Below, in pieces: positions 46,517-56,107 of a DNA stretch of 64,000 bases. Position 1 is the stretch's first letter; each line of letters starts with the position of its first letter. The DNA comes from Acidobacteriota bacterium (GTDB lineage: Bacteria > Acidobacteriota > Terriglobia > Acidiferrales > UBA7541). A program made the position numbers and the translations under genes. The DNA lies in contig JABCZF010000005.1 of NCBI GenBank assembly GCA_013289825.1, positions 1 through 64,000 on the forward strand, written 5' to 3'. The notes under the pieces are model-generated. The model made no database searches and was not told the origin of the DNA. It worked only from the letters and a program-made list of their open reading frames with translations.

Positions 46517-47902
46517 CTACTTCTTCTGCAGCTTGCCCTGCGCTAGCCTCTCGGCCGTCACCAGCGCGTCTGCAGCCTGCACCTTTACATCCGGCTCCAC
46601 GCCGACCTCTGCCCAATCGGTCTTTGAGAAGGGATTGATCGCTCTCGTTTCAGGGATGCCCATTCCGAAGTGATCATCAATGCGATGCCAAACTCCCGAA
46701 TGTGCACCACCACCTGTGGTCTCGCCCACAAGCGTGGCGCGCTTTAGCATCTTCAGGTCGTAGCTGAACTGCTCTGCGCCGGAATAAGTCCTGGCGGACG
46801 TCAACAGGTATACCGGCTTGTCGGCCAGCGTGTTTCCCGGAACAGGCGAGTGCGTCCAGGACTGCTCCGTCGTATTTTCCCTCGGGTTGTACAAGTACTC
46901 TGGATGGTCAAAGAGGTAGGCGGCCATCAGAGCGACCATGGAGGGCTCGCCGCCACGGTTGTCCCGCAAATCGAGGATAATCGCGTCCGCACGGTTCAAG
47001 GAAGCCATCGCAGCCGCAGCCGTTGCCTGGCATAGAGAGACATCGGGAAACGAGTTGAGCTTCAGATAGCCGACATTGTGCGGCAGGATCTCGACCCTTG
47101 CGAATGTACAGTTTTGCTGGTTCATTGCTTCCCGATAGCGAGCCAGGCCTTCCGGTGTTGGTCCTGTCGGGTGCCGGGGAAGAGGGGCTTGACTGTAGTC
47201 CAGCGTCAGATGCCGGTCCGGGCGCACATCCCTCATCTGCCGCGTCAGCAGAGCGGCAAAGGCCGCACCATCTGTCACGGCGTCATCATCGCCGCTGTTC
47301 TTGTGCGCCAATAGCGCGTCCGCCATCCTCTGCGCATCGTGCCGCTCAACATAGTATTTCTTTAGAATCGCGACCGCCGCATCAATCACGCGTTGGCGCT
47401 CCTCTCGATCCAGCTTGAAGACCTCCCGGTCCGCACGGTTCGTTGCGCTGATAGCATCCTGCGGCCCCGCTTGCGGAGCTTGCCGTTGAGAGTATCCGGA
47501 GGCGCTCTGCAATTGCCCAGATGCCATGACTCCAATTCCCCCATAACTTCCGGCACGGCCGAGTAAAATCAAGAATGTACCAAGGGCCACCAACGACAAT
47601 ACGCTTCCGAAAAGCAACGCTCCGAGACAAGGCGACTTGCCTTCTAGAACATAGAACGCAGGCACGCCATCCAAACGGTGCCGGGCCGAGGCGCCGACAA
47701 GCGCCGGTTGGACATAGCCGTACTCTCGCGGGGCGGAGATTACTAAATCGGCCAGCAGGTCCAGCCAAAGTCGCAGGCTTGCGAAGAATCCTTTTTCATC
47801 GCGAGCGCGGTCTCGGAACAGTTGCAGAGCTTCGTTACCGTAGGCCTCGCGAAAATGGGAAGGATAAAGGCGCAAGAGCCAGGCGTATATCTTTTCAGAC
47901 AT
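46517..47902 (-). CDS. S41-family (C-terminal processing-type) peptidase with N-terminal membrane segment
   Basis: From ATG 47902 (GGGGGG upstream) the 461-aa protein begins with a short domain (YAWLLRLYPSHFREAYGNEALQLFRDR) often found in acidobacterial PadR/ADOP-linked membrane proteins. A TM helix (LGALLFGSVLSLVALGTFLILL) follows, then an S41 peptidase domain: DRHLTLDY, VGYLKLNSF, DAIILDLRDNRGGEPSM, and the catalytic Ser segment LTSARTYSGAEQF with TLVGETTGGGAHSG. No PDZ is evident. Its start overlaps the PadR gene stop by 8 nt. The fusion of the prefix-like region to a peptidase is unusual. Confidence 0.8.
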   Translation of the reverse strand: MSEKIYAWLLRLYPSHFREAYGNEALQLFRDRARDEKGFFASLRLWLDLLADLVISAPREYGYVQPALVGASARHRLDGVPAFYVLEGKSPCLGALLFGSVLSLVALGTFLILLGRAGSYGGIGVMASGQLQSASGYSQRQAPQAGPQDAISATNRADREVFKLDREERQRVIDAAVAILKKYYVERHDAQRMADALLAHKNSGDDDAVTDGAAFAALLTRQMRDVRPDRHLTLDYSQAPLPRHPTGPTPEGLARYREAMNQQNCTFARVEILPHNVGYLKLNSFPDVSLCQATAAAAMASLNRADAIILDLRDNRGGEPSMVALMAAYLFDHPEYLYNPRENTTEQSWTHSPVPGNTLADKPVYLLTSARTYSGAEQFSYDLKMLKRATLVGETTGGGAHSGVWHRIDDHFGMGIPETRAINPFSKTDWAEVGVEPDVKVQAADALVTAERLAQGKLQKK

Positions 47903-48245
47903 AATCCCCCCGCAAAATCTTCTTGGAGCGCGCGACGCGCAATAAGCCGGCAAGTCTCTCGGCCTCGGAGCGTGCCAGTTTGCGTCCAGCTGAGGTCAGC
48001 CGGTAATATCGGCGCCGTTCATGGCCGAGTTTTGCGTCTTCGCGCAGGTCAACCTCTTCTATAAATTTCTCTTCGAGTAGCGTTTGGATTGAGCTGTAGA
48101 GCGTCCCAGGGCCCAGTCGCATGCGACCGTCGGTTTGCTCCGCGACCTGCCGCATAATGCCGTAACCATGCAGGTCTTCACCAGCCAGGGCGAGCAGGAT
48201 ATGAAATGCGGCCGAAGGCAGCGGGTCAAGTTTTCGTTTGGGCAT
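47895..48245 (-). CDS. PadR-family transcriptional regulator (second)
   Basis: A 116-aa winged-helix regulator. Family features are AAFHILLALAGEDLHGYGIMRQV, LGPGTLYSSIQTLLEEKFIEEV and RRRYYRLTSAGRKLA. Its last codons overlap the start of the S41 peptidase gene, so the two are translationally coupled and probably co-regulated. Two ATCGAT boxes 15 bp apart lie just upstream. Confidence 0.93.
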   Translation of the reverse strand: MPKRKLDPLPSAAFHILLALAGEDLHGYGIMRQVAEQTDGRMRLGPGTLYSSIQTLLEEKFIEEVDLREDAKLGHERRRYYRLTSAGRKLARSEAERLAGLLRVARSKKILRGDYV

Positions 48246-48250
48246 AAGTA

Positions 48251-48271
48251 ATCGATAATCAGTATATCGAT
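48251..48271. promoter_or_regulatory. Repeated ATCGAT boxes before the second PadR gene (candidate operator)
   Basis: ATCGAT occurs at 48251-48256 and 48266-48271, starts 15 bp apart, 6-26 nt upstream of the PadR start codon (48245). ATCGAT is self-palindromic, so the pair is both direct and inverted. The spacing suits a dimeric or tetrameric regulator. Confidence 0.35.
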
Positions 48272-48470
48272 AAACGACTATACTTCAGGGCATGGCAATT
48301 TGCAACCAGCCCAAGCGGCACGGCCCCACCACACCAAGGGACGGCCACTGCCAGTTGGATCAAGGCTCATTCCTCCGATTAGCCGCTATGAATATGCGGC
48401 TCCACCGAATACGCAACTGGCCTAAGACGGTTGTAGTACAATGCGCGCAGATTGTCCGCTTTGGCCAGCT

Positions 48471-49955
48471 ATGTCATTAACTCGTCAACAATTGACGGCC
48501 AATTACGTCTCGGCCATGCGGGAAGGCGATGCTGCTCTTTTTATAGGGGCAGGCATGTCCAGACCGGCGGGATTTCTCGACTGGAGAAATCTCTTACGCG
48601 AATGCGCCAGAGAACTGGGGCTCGACATTGATCACGAGCACGATCTGATTGCCGTGGCGCAGTATTACCTGAACCATAGAAACAGAGACCGAGCGCGGCT
48701 GAATCGAATCCTAAAGAACGAGTTCGACAGACCGGGAACCTTCTCGAGGAATCACGAAATCATTGGCGGACTTCCTATCACGACGGTATGGACCACGAAT
48801 TTTGACAAGTTGCTTGAGAAAGCGTTTGAGCGGGCCGGAAGGCAGCTCGACGTGAAATGGAAGGATAGTCAAATACCGTTGGCAGCCGAGGGGCGCGAAG
48901 TCACCCTCTACAAAATGCATGGAGATATCGCCAGCCCAGACGAAGTCATAATTTGCAAAGACGACTACGAGCGGTATGCACGACAACACGAATTGTTTCA
49001 GAACCAGCTTGCGGCCGATTTGGTGAACAAGACTTTGTTGTTTCTTGGGTTTAGTTTTACCGACCCCCATCTTGATTACATGCTTGGCCACCTCCGGTCG
49101 CTTTTGGAGGATAGTAAGCGCGAACATTTTGCCGTGATGCGAAAGACTCGCTTAAATACACACAATAAAGACAGAGTAAAGGCGCGCAAGGTATTTGAGT
49201 ACGAATTGAATAAGCAGGCCCTGCAGATCGAAGACCTGCAAAGATACAGCATCCATACCCATCTCATCGATAGTTTTGATGATGTTACTGGAATACTGGA
49301 AGAAATCGAGAGCCGTTACTATTTGAGGAATATTTTTGTCTCGGGCAGCGCCCACGAATTCGGCGATTTCGGAGAAGACCGCGCAAGAGATTTGTGCATG
49401 CATCTTGGCGAAAGACTGATGGCAGAAGATTACAGGCTGATCAGCGGCATGGGGCTTAAAGTGGGCGACTACCTGGTGAAAGGCGCGCTCCTGAAACTTT
49501 ACGAAACGGGAACTCCAGCCGTTGAGAACCATCTGACGTTGCGACCATTTCCAAGAAATCTCCCCGCCGAGGTCAACGAAGGGGAGTTTAATGCAAAGTA
49601 TCGGAGGGACATGATTGCCAAGTGTGGCTTCGCGATATTTATTGCAGGAACGAGTCGAAGTCACCTGGAATCGGAGGGAGTTCTACAGGAATACGAGATT
49701 GCAAAAGCCCTGAAGAAGATACCTATTCCTATTGGCGCCACGGGGTTTGCGGCGCGGCGGATCTGGGAAATGATGAAGCCCGAGATAGCGGATATCTACG
49801 GAGACGCTGTTCCGGCGCGAACGTTCAAGCAGCTTAACGAGCCGGGACTGACGAACGAGCAATTGTTAAATGTGGTGTTTGAGATCATTCGACGCGTTTC
49901 AGAGTCCGCCCCTGATCGCGCGACATCGACCCGGGCGAGAGCAGCGGGGCGTTAG
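48471..49955 (+). CDS. thsA: ThsA-like SIR2-SLOG NADase (Thoeris effector), without adjacent TIR partner
   Basis: A 494-aa protein from ATG 48471 with the same two-domain architecture as B. cereus ThsA. The N-terminal SIR2 domain (residues about 10-275) has GAGMSRPAGFLDW, WTTNFDKL (Asn110) and KMHGDI (His150), matching the catalytic Asn112/His152 of ThsA. The C-terminal SLOG domain (about 286-485) has NIFVSGSAHE, SGMGLKVGDY, TLRPFP (Arg358) and GVLQEYEIA (Glu407), at the positions of the ligand-binding Arg371/Glu403. In Thoeris, ThsA degrades NAD when it senses cyclic-ADP-ribose isomers made by the TIR protein ThsB. No TIR-domain gene is seen on either side, so it is orphan here or works with a distant ThsB. 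It lies convergent with the VPS10-like gene. Confidence 0.88.
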   Translation: MSLTRQQLTANYVSAMREGDAALFIGAGMSRPAGFLDWRNLLRECARELGLDIDHEHDLIAVAQYYLNHRNRDRARLNRILKNEFDRPGTFSRNHEIIGGLPITTVWTTNFDKLLEKAFERAGRQLDVKWKDSQIPLAAEGREVTLYKMHGDIASPDEVIICKDDYERYARQHELFQNQLAADLVNKTLLFLGFSFTDPHLDYMLGHLRSLLEDSKREHFAVMRKTRLNTHNKDRVKARKVFEYELNKQALQIEDLQRYSIHTHLIDSFDDVTGILEEIESRYYLRNIFVSGSAHEFGDFGEDRARDLCMHLGERLMAEDYRLISGMGLKVGDYLVKGALLKLYETGTPAVENHLTLRPFPRNLPAEVNEGEFNAKYRRDMIAKCGFAIFIAGTSRSHLESEGVLQEYEIAKALKKIPIPIGATGFAARRIWEMMKPEIADIYGDAVPARTFKQLNEPGLTNEQLLNVVFEIIRRVSESAPDRATSTRARAAGR

Positions 49956-50006
49956 TTTGAATCCAAGGGTGGTACTATTCTCCGTTACGGCTCTGCAGTT
50001 CATCGT

Positions 50007-53000
50007 TCAAGGAATCTTGACGATGATGTTGGCAATATTCCGCTCGCGGAGCATGGCGTTGAAGGCCGCCACGTCCGTGGCCAAGAGCTGTTGCATCTCC
50101 TGTTGCGACGCATCGCCTTGCTTTTTCAACTCAGCCTGCACCGCCGCTTGTTGCGTGGTAGGCGGAAAATCAGAGGAGCCGCTCACTTCGGCCGCCAGGT
50201 AGCTGATCTTTTGCAGTAGCATCGGTGGGTACCGTACATCATCCTGGCCTCTGCCCGTCGATTTGAGCTGCAACACCTTTCCTTCGGCGCCCGTCAATTT
50301 CTCAGCCAGGTCGTCCGCCGCCTTTCGAATTGCTTTCGCGGTTTCTTCCGTTCCCAATTGCTTTTCGAGGCTGGCAATCTGGGCGCGAACGGATTCGATT
50401 TGATTGACGCTCGTCGCCAGCGCCTCCATCTCATTCCGAAGCGCAGACACCAATTGAATCTGAGCTTGGATGTCGGCGTCGCTCCCCGTTGAATGCGGAT
50501 CCTTCAGCAGGTTGAGCTGCTCACTGGACTTCTCCTCACCGACCTTCAGCGTGACGGTGTAGGTTCCGGGCGGCACAAGCAGTGAAATGCGATCTACGGC
50601 CGGAGCAGCGCGCCAGCCTTCCGCACCCAACGGTACGTCTGGCGAATAGGTAGGACTGGTTCTCAGTTTGATCTCCGTGCTGGGTTCGGTCCGCAAGTTC
50701 CACCAAACGCGATTGATGCCAGGCTTCGCCTCGCAGGGGGGACCGCCGGCTGCTTCTTCGCTTCCGCCTCCGCCCGGACCACCGGGCCCTCCCAGCCGGC
50801 GGGCACCCTCGGTTCGCGGCGCACGGCACTCTAGTTCGCGCACGACTTTGCCGTTTGCGTCGCTAATGATGATGCTGGCCTTATCTTTCTCGCCGAGTTT
50901 GGACTTCACATAAAAGTTGATCGCCGCGCCATAGAGGGGATTGCGACCCGCAGTCGGATCAGAGAAAACGCCCGCAGGTTGAGCGACCGGGCGGAAGCGG
51001 TAAGCGTCCCGCGGGGCGAACAGATGGGCGTTCGAAGCCAATAGATCCGCGGTCAACTGTTGCAGCGGAGTAAGGTCATCCAAGATCCAGAATCCGCGAC
51101 CATATGTGGCCAAGGCCAGATCGTGAAAGCGCTCCTGGACCGCAATCCAATATACCGGCGCGTGCGGCAAACCACTTTGCAGCGGCTGCCAATTTTTGCC
51201 GTCGTCGAAAGAAAGGTACAGAGCGTTTTCGGTGCCCAGATACAGCAAACCCTTGCGCACGGGATCTTCGCGGACGCAATGCGCATAGCTCAACATGCTG
51301 TGCGGAACTCCGTTCGTGATGGCCGTCCATGTCCGGCCGTAATCCGCCGTCTTATAAACGAACGGATCTCGATTGTTGACCTGATGGCCATCCACTGCGA
51401 TGTAGGCAGTCCCGGCATCGTAGCGCGAAGCCTCAATATTGCTTACTGTGCCCCAGTCCAGCAGGTTCGGAATATTCTTCGTGACATTGGTCCAGATCTT
51501 TCCGCCGTCGCGCGTGATGTGCACCAGCCCATCGTTCGTGCCAGCCCAGATCGTGTCCGCTTCCTTCGGTGACTCCGCGATGGCGAATACCGTCCCTGCG
51601 TATTCCACCCCGATGTCGTCCGGAGTCAACCCGCCGGAAATTCCTTGCCGGCTTTTGTCGTTTCGTGTCAGGTCCGGACTGATAGTCTGCCAGCTATTGC
51701 CGCCATCTGTTGTGACGTGCACAAACTGGCTACCCACATACACTTTATTGTGATCGTGCGGCGAGATGGTGATCGGGAATTCCCAGTTGAAGCGGTATTT
51801 CAGTTCCGCCGCGGTGGCTCCTGCAACATCTTCGGGCCAGACTTCGACTTCGCGCGCCTGACGATTTCGTTCATCGAAACGCGCCATGGCACCGCCGACA
51901 CTTCCGGAGCCTGTGCCGCTTGACCAAATAATGTTGTTGTCCACGGGATCCGGCGTCGCAAATCCGCTTTCGCTTCCACCAACGGGATGCCAGACACTGC
52001 GCGGAATCACCCCGCCCTGGCCCCCGCCGCCGCCGCCAAATCCGCCGAACTGCAAACTGTTGCTGGGTCCGCGATAAGACGGGCCATCCTGCTTGTTGCC
52101 GTAAACGAAGTAGGGAATTTGATCGTCCACCGTCACGTGATAAATCTGCGCGATCGGCAGTTGAATATGGTCCCAGGTGTGCCCCCGATTGACGGAAATG
52201 CTGACGCCCCCGTCGTTCACGACTGCCATGCGATCCCCGTTTGTCGGATCAATCCACATCTCATGATTGTCCCCGCCCGGGCTTGCGGGCATGTTCGTCA
52301 GAGTGTGACCGCCGTCTAGCGTCCTCGAAAATGCCGATGTGAAGAAATAGACCTCGTTCTCGTTATCGGGCGCAATTTCTTCGCGCGTGTAATAGTGCGT
52401 GCGACCGCGAATCTGCCGGTCGGAATTGACCAACTGCCAGTTGTCGCCGCCATCGTCGGAGCGCCACAGTTGCCCGCTCTGGGTCGGCTTGCCCTCCATG
52501 GGGACGCCGTCGCCCGTTTCAATCAATGCGTAAACGCGGTTCGAATCGCGCTGCGCAACGCGCACCGCAATCCTCCCGACTGGCGGCTTCGGCAGACCGT
52601 GGCCTTCCAGACGCTTCCAGGTTGCTCCGCCATCGGTGGACTTGAACAATCCGCTGCCCGGTCCGCCGCTCGCGCGGCCCCAGGTGTGAATCTCGAGCTG
52701 CCACATGCCCGAAAACAAAATGTGCGAATTGTTCGGATCCATCGACATATCCGAGCAGCCCGTGTTTTCGTCGACAAACAACACCTTTTCCCAGTTCTTG
52801 CCGCCATCGGTCGTGCGGAAAACGCCCCGCTCCGGCTGCGGCCCATAGGCGTGACCCAGCGCGCAGGCCAGCACCACATCCGGATTCCGCGGATCAATAA
52901 GGACGTTGCTGACACGGCCGGTCTTTTCCAGACCCATCAACGCCCAAGTCTTGCCTGCGTCCGTCGACTTGTAAATTCCATTGCCAACCGAAATGTGACT

Positions 53001-53351
53001 TCGGATGAATGACTCCCCGGTTCCTGCCCAGACGATGTTCGGGTCGCTCGCCGCCACCGCCAGCGAGCCAATCGAGGAGACCGCCTGCGAATCAAAAACG
53101 GGGTCCCAGTGGATGCCCCCGTCCGCTGTCTTGAAAATTCCGCCGGACGCAGCGCCGACGTAGTAGAGATAAGAATTGCCTGCCACTCCGGCGACCGCCG
53201 TCGCGCGATTGCCGACCGGCCCGATGTAACGGAACTGCGCCTGGCTATAGACGTCAGGACTGATTTGAGGCTGTGGCGCTCGAGCCGAATCAGGGACCGC
53301 GAGGAATCGAACCGCCACGGCCAATAGGGTAAGACACACGCGCTTTGACAT
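50007..53351 (-). CDS. VPS10/sortilin-like BNR-repeat protein, secreted
   Basis: A 1114-aa protein from ATG 53351 with an N-terminal signal peptide (MSKRVCLTLLAVAVRFLAV). A large beta-propeller region is rich in BNR/Asp-box repeats (STDAGKTW, TTDGGKNW, STDGGATW, SDDGGDNW, TRDGGKIW, TADYGRTW), typical of VPS10/sortilin-like and xyloglucanase-related proteins. A C-terminal alpha-helical region with coiled coils (about 980-1090) ends it. Related acidobacterial proteins are annotated as glycosyl hydrolase or sialidase-like, but no hydrolase activity can be claimed. Substrate unknown. Confidence 0.8.
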   Translation of the reverse strand: MSKRVCLTLLAVAVRFLAVPDSARAPQPQISPDVYSQAQFRYIGPVGNRATAVAGVAGNSYLYYVGAASGGIFKTADGGIHWDPVFDSQAVSSIGSLAVAASDPNIVWAGTGESFIRSHISVGNGIYKSTDAGKTWALMGLEKTGRVSNVLIDPRNPDVVLACALGHAYGPQPERGVFRTTDGGKNWEKVLFVDENTGCSDMSMDPNNSHILFSGMWQLEIHTWGRASGGPGSGLFKSTDGGATWKRLEGHGLPKPPVGRIAVRVAQRDSNRVYALIETGDGVPMEGKPTQSGQLWRSDDGGDNWQLVNSDRQIRGRTHYYTREEIAPDNENEVYFFTSAFSRTLDGGHTLTNMPASPGGDNHEMWIDPTNGDRMAVVNDGGVSISVNRGHTWDHIQLPIAQIYHVTVDDQIPYFVYGNKQDGPSYRGPSNSLQFGGFGGGGGGQGGVIPRSVWHPVGGSESGFATPDPVDNNIIWSSGTGSGSVGGAMARFDERNRQAREVEVWPEDVAGATAAELKYRFNWEFPITISPHDHNKVYVGSQFVHVTTDGGNSWQTISPDLTRNDKSRQGISGGLTPDDIGVEYAGTVFAIAESPKEADTIWAGTNDGLVHITRDGGKIWTNVTKNIPNLLDWGTVSNIEASRYDAGTAYIAVDGHQVNNRDPFVYKTADYGRTWTAITNGVPHSMLSYAHCVREDPVRKGLLYLGTENALYLSFDDGKNWQPLQSGLPHAPVYWIAVQERFHDLALATYGRGFWILDDLTPLQQLTADLLASNAHLFAPRDAYRFRPVAQPAGVFSDPTAGRNPLYGAAINFYVKSKLGEKDKASIIISDANGKVVRELECRAPRTEGARRLGGPGGPGGGGSEEAAGGPPCEAKPGINRVWWNLRTEPSTEIKLRTSPTYSPDVPLGAEGWRAAPAVDRISLLVPPGTYTVTLKVGEEKSSEQLNLLKDPHSTGSDADIQAQIQLVSALRNEMEALATSVNQIESVRAQIASLEKQLGTEETAKAIRKAADDLAEKLTGAEGKVLQLKSTGRGQDDVRYPPMLLQKISYLAAEVSGSSDFPPTTQQAAVQAELKKQGDASQQEMQQLLATDVAAFNAMLRERNIANIIVKIP

Positions 53352-53609
53352 GGTCAGCCTCACTCGCGAATTTTGCCTGGAAGTGCACGGATAATACCGG
53401 CAGGGTGTTCCCAGGTCAATGATTGCGTGAGTTCTGACAGCGCGCCAGGAATGGCCGTCACGGTCGGTTGGAAGTTGCCTGCCGGAACGACCTGCGCGCC
53501 AGTGCCGCGGACTGCCAGCTCACCGCAACCGATTGAATAAGTTGCTGGGCCTGCCTTCAGTGCGAAACCGCGCGCCACACTCGAAAGTCTTCTTGCGTTT
53601 CTGACTTTG

Positions 53610-53936
53610 CTAGTTGGAGAATTCCGCGTCGTCAAACGCTCTATCGCCGCGCAGCACGTCGTTGTCGCTCGCGTTCCAGTCCTGGTTTGAAGATAGGGCG
53701 AAGGAGACGGTCGCGTCCGCATCCGGACTAGAGAGAGTGTGAAACTTCGCGCCGTTGAACGCAGTCTGACCTGGAATGAAGCCGCTGATCAGATTTGTAC
53801 CGTCAACGGAAATTTGGAAGTCAGCGATAAGGGCGGGACCGCCGACCGGGACGCTAAGGTCGTAGCTAGTCTTCACACTAGCGTGATCCTTCTCAAATCT
53901 AATCTTGTAGTTGACGGGAACATCGCCGATTGCCAT
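53610..53936 (-). CDS. Small hypothetical protein
   Basis: A 108-aa frame from MAIGDVPVNYKIRFEKDH, with protein-like beta-rich composition (SYDLSVPVGGPALIADFQISVDGTNL) and no recognised family. It lies upstream of the VPS10-like gene on the same strand. An overlapping frame at 53360-53722 also shows some protein-like sequence, so the region may be a degraded gene. Nothing is recognised between 53937 and the sthA start. Confidence 0.4.
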   Translation of the reverse strand: MAIGDVPVNYKIRFEKDHASVKTSYDLSVPVGGPALIADFQISVDGTNLISGFIPGQTAFNGAKFHTLSSPDADATVSFALSSNQDWNASDNDVLRGDRAFDDAEFSN

Positions 53937-54213
53937 GTGACCCTGCTTCCAGCACCATCAGACGCGTCTTTCAATGGCGCCTATAGTACAGCCATTGCGG
54001 AGTTTTGGACACTAGCCAAAGAGCGCTCGACGCCCGTTTTCACTCCATCGAACTCTGCCACCAGACACGTTTCAGCACAGTCCTGTCAGGAATTTGCCTT
54101 AGAGGTGGCGCTCTTCTTCTACACTCTCCTTGAATCAACTGGTTTTGATCCAGCTGGCCCAACTTGGGGTGTTTCTCTAAGAAGAATCAGGCGGCGTGCT
54201 GCGGGAGGCTTGC

Positions 54214-55626
54214 GTGGCTACAAACGAAAATCTCGATCTGATTGTGATCGGCTGCGGCCCCGCCGGAGAAAAAGCCGGCGCGCAAGCCGCCTATTTTGGC
54301 AAGCGGGTCGTGGTCATCGAACGCGCCCCGGATGTCGGCGGAAGCTGCATCAACACGGGCACGGTCCCCAGCAAAACCCTGCGCGAATCGGCGCTCTATT
54401 TTTCCGGACTCAAGCAGCGCGGCCTTTATGGCATCGATTACTCGCTCAAAGAAAATCTGACCATTCAGGATTTTATGCACCACGAGCGCACCGTCGTCGA
54501 AATGGAGCGCCAGCGCATCCTCAAGAATCTCGAGCTCCATCACATCGAGCTTGTTCGCGGCCAAGCATCTTTCGAGGACGCGCACACTGTTGTGGTCACT
54601 GCTGCAAACGGAGCGCGCCGTCTTTGTGGCGAAGTTATTCTCATCGCTACCGGTTCGAAGCCACACCGCCCCGCGGAGATCGCATTTGACGATGTTCATA
54701 CGTTTGATTCGGATACGTTTCTTCAGATGGACCGCATACCGAAAAGCCTGGCGGTCATCGGCGGCGGCGTGATTGGCTGCGAATACGCATCGATTTTCAT
54801 CGCTCTCGGAGTCGAAGTCACACTGGTCGATGGCCGTGACCGCTTGCTGCCGTTTCTCGATGCAGAAATCTCTGATCGTCTCCGCGACCGCTTCAAGGCT
54901 CTCGGCATGCGTTTTATGTTCAACGAGCGCCCCGTAAAAGTTGAGAATTCCCCAGCTGGTGTTCGCCTTTCAATGAAGAGTGGCAACACGCTCAAGACCG
55001 ATGCCGCGCTTTTTGCCGCAGGCCGCCGCGCCGCGATTGACGGCCTCGCCCTGGAAAGGGCCGGCCTGGGCATCAACGACCGTGGTTACATTCCCGTTGA
55101 CAACAACTATCGGACCTCTGTTCCAAATATTTATGCCGCAGGAGATGTGATCGGATTTCCCGCGCTGGCTTCCACTTCCATGGAGCAGGGACGCGTAGCC
55201 GTTTGTCACGCCTTTGGCTTTAAGTACAAACAACGCGTAGCTTCCATGCTTCCGATGGGCATTTACACCATTCCGGAAATTTCCGCAGCCGGCGAAACGG
55301 AAGAATCCTGCAAGGAAAAGAAGATCGACTATTGCGTGGGGCGCGCGCACTACGAAAACAACGCTCGCGGCCACATCATCGGGGACACTGCGGGAATGCT
55401 CAAGCTCATTTTCGCACGCGCCGACCGGAAATTGCTTGGCGTAAGCCTGATTGGCGAAAGCGCCACCGAACTCATCCACGTCGGCCTGATGGTTCTCGAC
55501 AACGGCCAATCCATCGACGAATTCATCCAGCAAGTATTCAATTATCCGACGCTTAGCGAAACTTACAAGTACGCGGCCTACGACGGCCTCGGCAATCTCG
55601 CCGGCCATAAACTGCGCGAAGGCTAG
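54214..55626 (+). CDS. sthA: Soluble pyridine nucleotide transhydrogenase (Si-specific), FAD flavoprotein
   Basis: Transfers hydride between NADPH and NAD to balance cofactors. The N-terminal FAD motif IVIGCGPAGEKAGAQAA is followed by VGGSCINTGTVPSKTLRE, where the second redox Cys of disulfide reductases is Thr, as in SthA (so not a lipoamide or glutathione reductase). The NAD(P) motif AVIGGGVIGCEYAS, the FAD-binding AAGDVIGFPALAS and the C-terminal dimerisation domain follow. I chose GTG 54214, with GGGAGG 5 nt upstream, although the frame begins at 54196. About 470 aa, a normal length. It complements the NADPH-producing zwf and gnd genes. Confidence 0.88.
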   Translation: MATNENLDLIVIGCGPAGEKAGAQAAYFGKRVVVIERAPDVGGSCINTGTVPSKTLRESALYFSGLKQRGLYGIDYSLKENLTIQDFMHHERTVVEMERQRILKNLELHHIELVRGQASFEDAHTVVVTAANGARRLCGEVILIATGSKPHRPAEIAFDDVHTFDSDTFLQMDRIPKSLAVIGGGVIGCEYASIFIALGVEVTLVDGRDRLLPFLDAEISDRLRDRFKALGMRFMFNERPVKVENSPAGVRLSMKSGNTLKTDAALFAAGRRAAIDGLALERAGLGINDRGYIPVDNNYRTSVPNIYAAGDVIGFPALASTSMEQGRVAVCHAFGFKYKQRVASMLPMGIYTIPEISAAGETEESCKEKKIDYCVGRAHYENNARGHIIGDTAGMLKLIFARADRKLLGVSLIGESATELIHVGLMVLDNGQSIDEFIQQVFNYPTLSETYKYAAYDGLGNLAGHKLREG

Positions 55627-55693
55627 TATCCGGGCTTCGCCGTGTGCCGCACTTTGGCCCTCTCGCATCGAACTACCCGGGAGACCCCCCACT

Positions 55694-56080
55694 ATGCCTC
55701 TCGTTCGCATTTCCCTGCGCCACGGCACTTCGACGGAATATCGCAAAGCGCTTTCCGATGGAGTTCATCGAGCGATGATCGAAGCCATCGCCATCCCTCC
55801 GGATGACCGCTTTCAGGTGATCACCGAATACCTGCCAGAAGAGCTTATTTACGATCCGCAATATCTCGGCGTTCATCGCTCCGACCACGTCGTCTTCGTT
55901 CAGATCACCATGAGCTTTGGCCGGAAGCCCCAGCAAAAACGAAGACTCTTCAAGCGTATGGCCGAAATCCTGGCGCAAGCGCCGGGCCTGCCGCCGCAGG
56001 ATCTCTTCATAAACCTCGTCGAAACCTCCTGGGAGAACTGGTCGTTCGGGAATGGCGAAGCCCAATATATGGACTCCTGA
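55694..56080 (+). CDS. Tautomerase-superfamily protein
   Basis: A 128-aa protein beginning MPLVRISLRHGTS, so Pro1 becomes the catalytic N-terminal proline after Met removal, as in 4-oxalocrotonate tautomerase-type enzymes. A second beta-alpha-beta half follows (VVFVQITMSFGRKPQQKRRLFKRMAEILA). The length is about twice that of the shortest family members, as in the double-domain tautomerase group. The substrate is not predictable. It is 68 nt after sthA on the same strand and may be co-transcribed. Confidence 0.8.
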   Translation: MPLVRISLRHGTSTEYRKALSDGVHRAMIEAIAIPPDDRFQVITEYLPEELIYDPQYLGVHRSDHVVFVQITMSFGRKPQQKRRLFKRMAEILAQAPGLPPQDLFINLVETSWENWSFGNGEAQYMDS

Positions 56081-56107
56081 TTCCGGCTCTGTTTTGTCGT
56101 ACGATGG

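Noticed and set aside
48292..48480. 62-aa ORF upstream of the ThsA-like gene as a possible ThsB
   Set aside because: No TIR-type motifs and far too short; the composition is not that of a TIR protein.
53610..53612. Stop of the small hypothetical as a second Sec codon
   Set aside because: The codon is TAG, not TGA, and no conserved downstream frame follows.
53739..54689. 316-aa plus-strand ORF across the intergenic region and sthA
   Set aside because: It shadows the sthA gene in another frame and is Arg-rich without family similarity.
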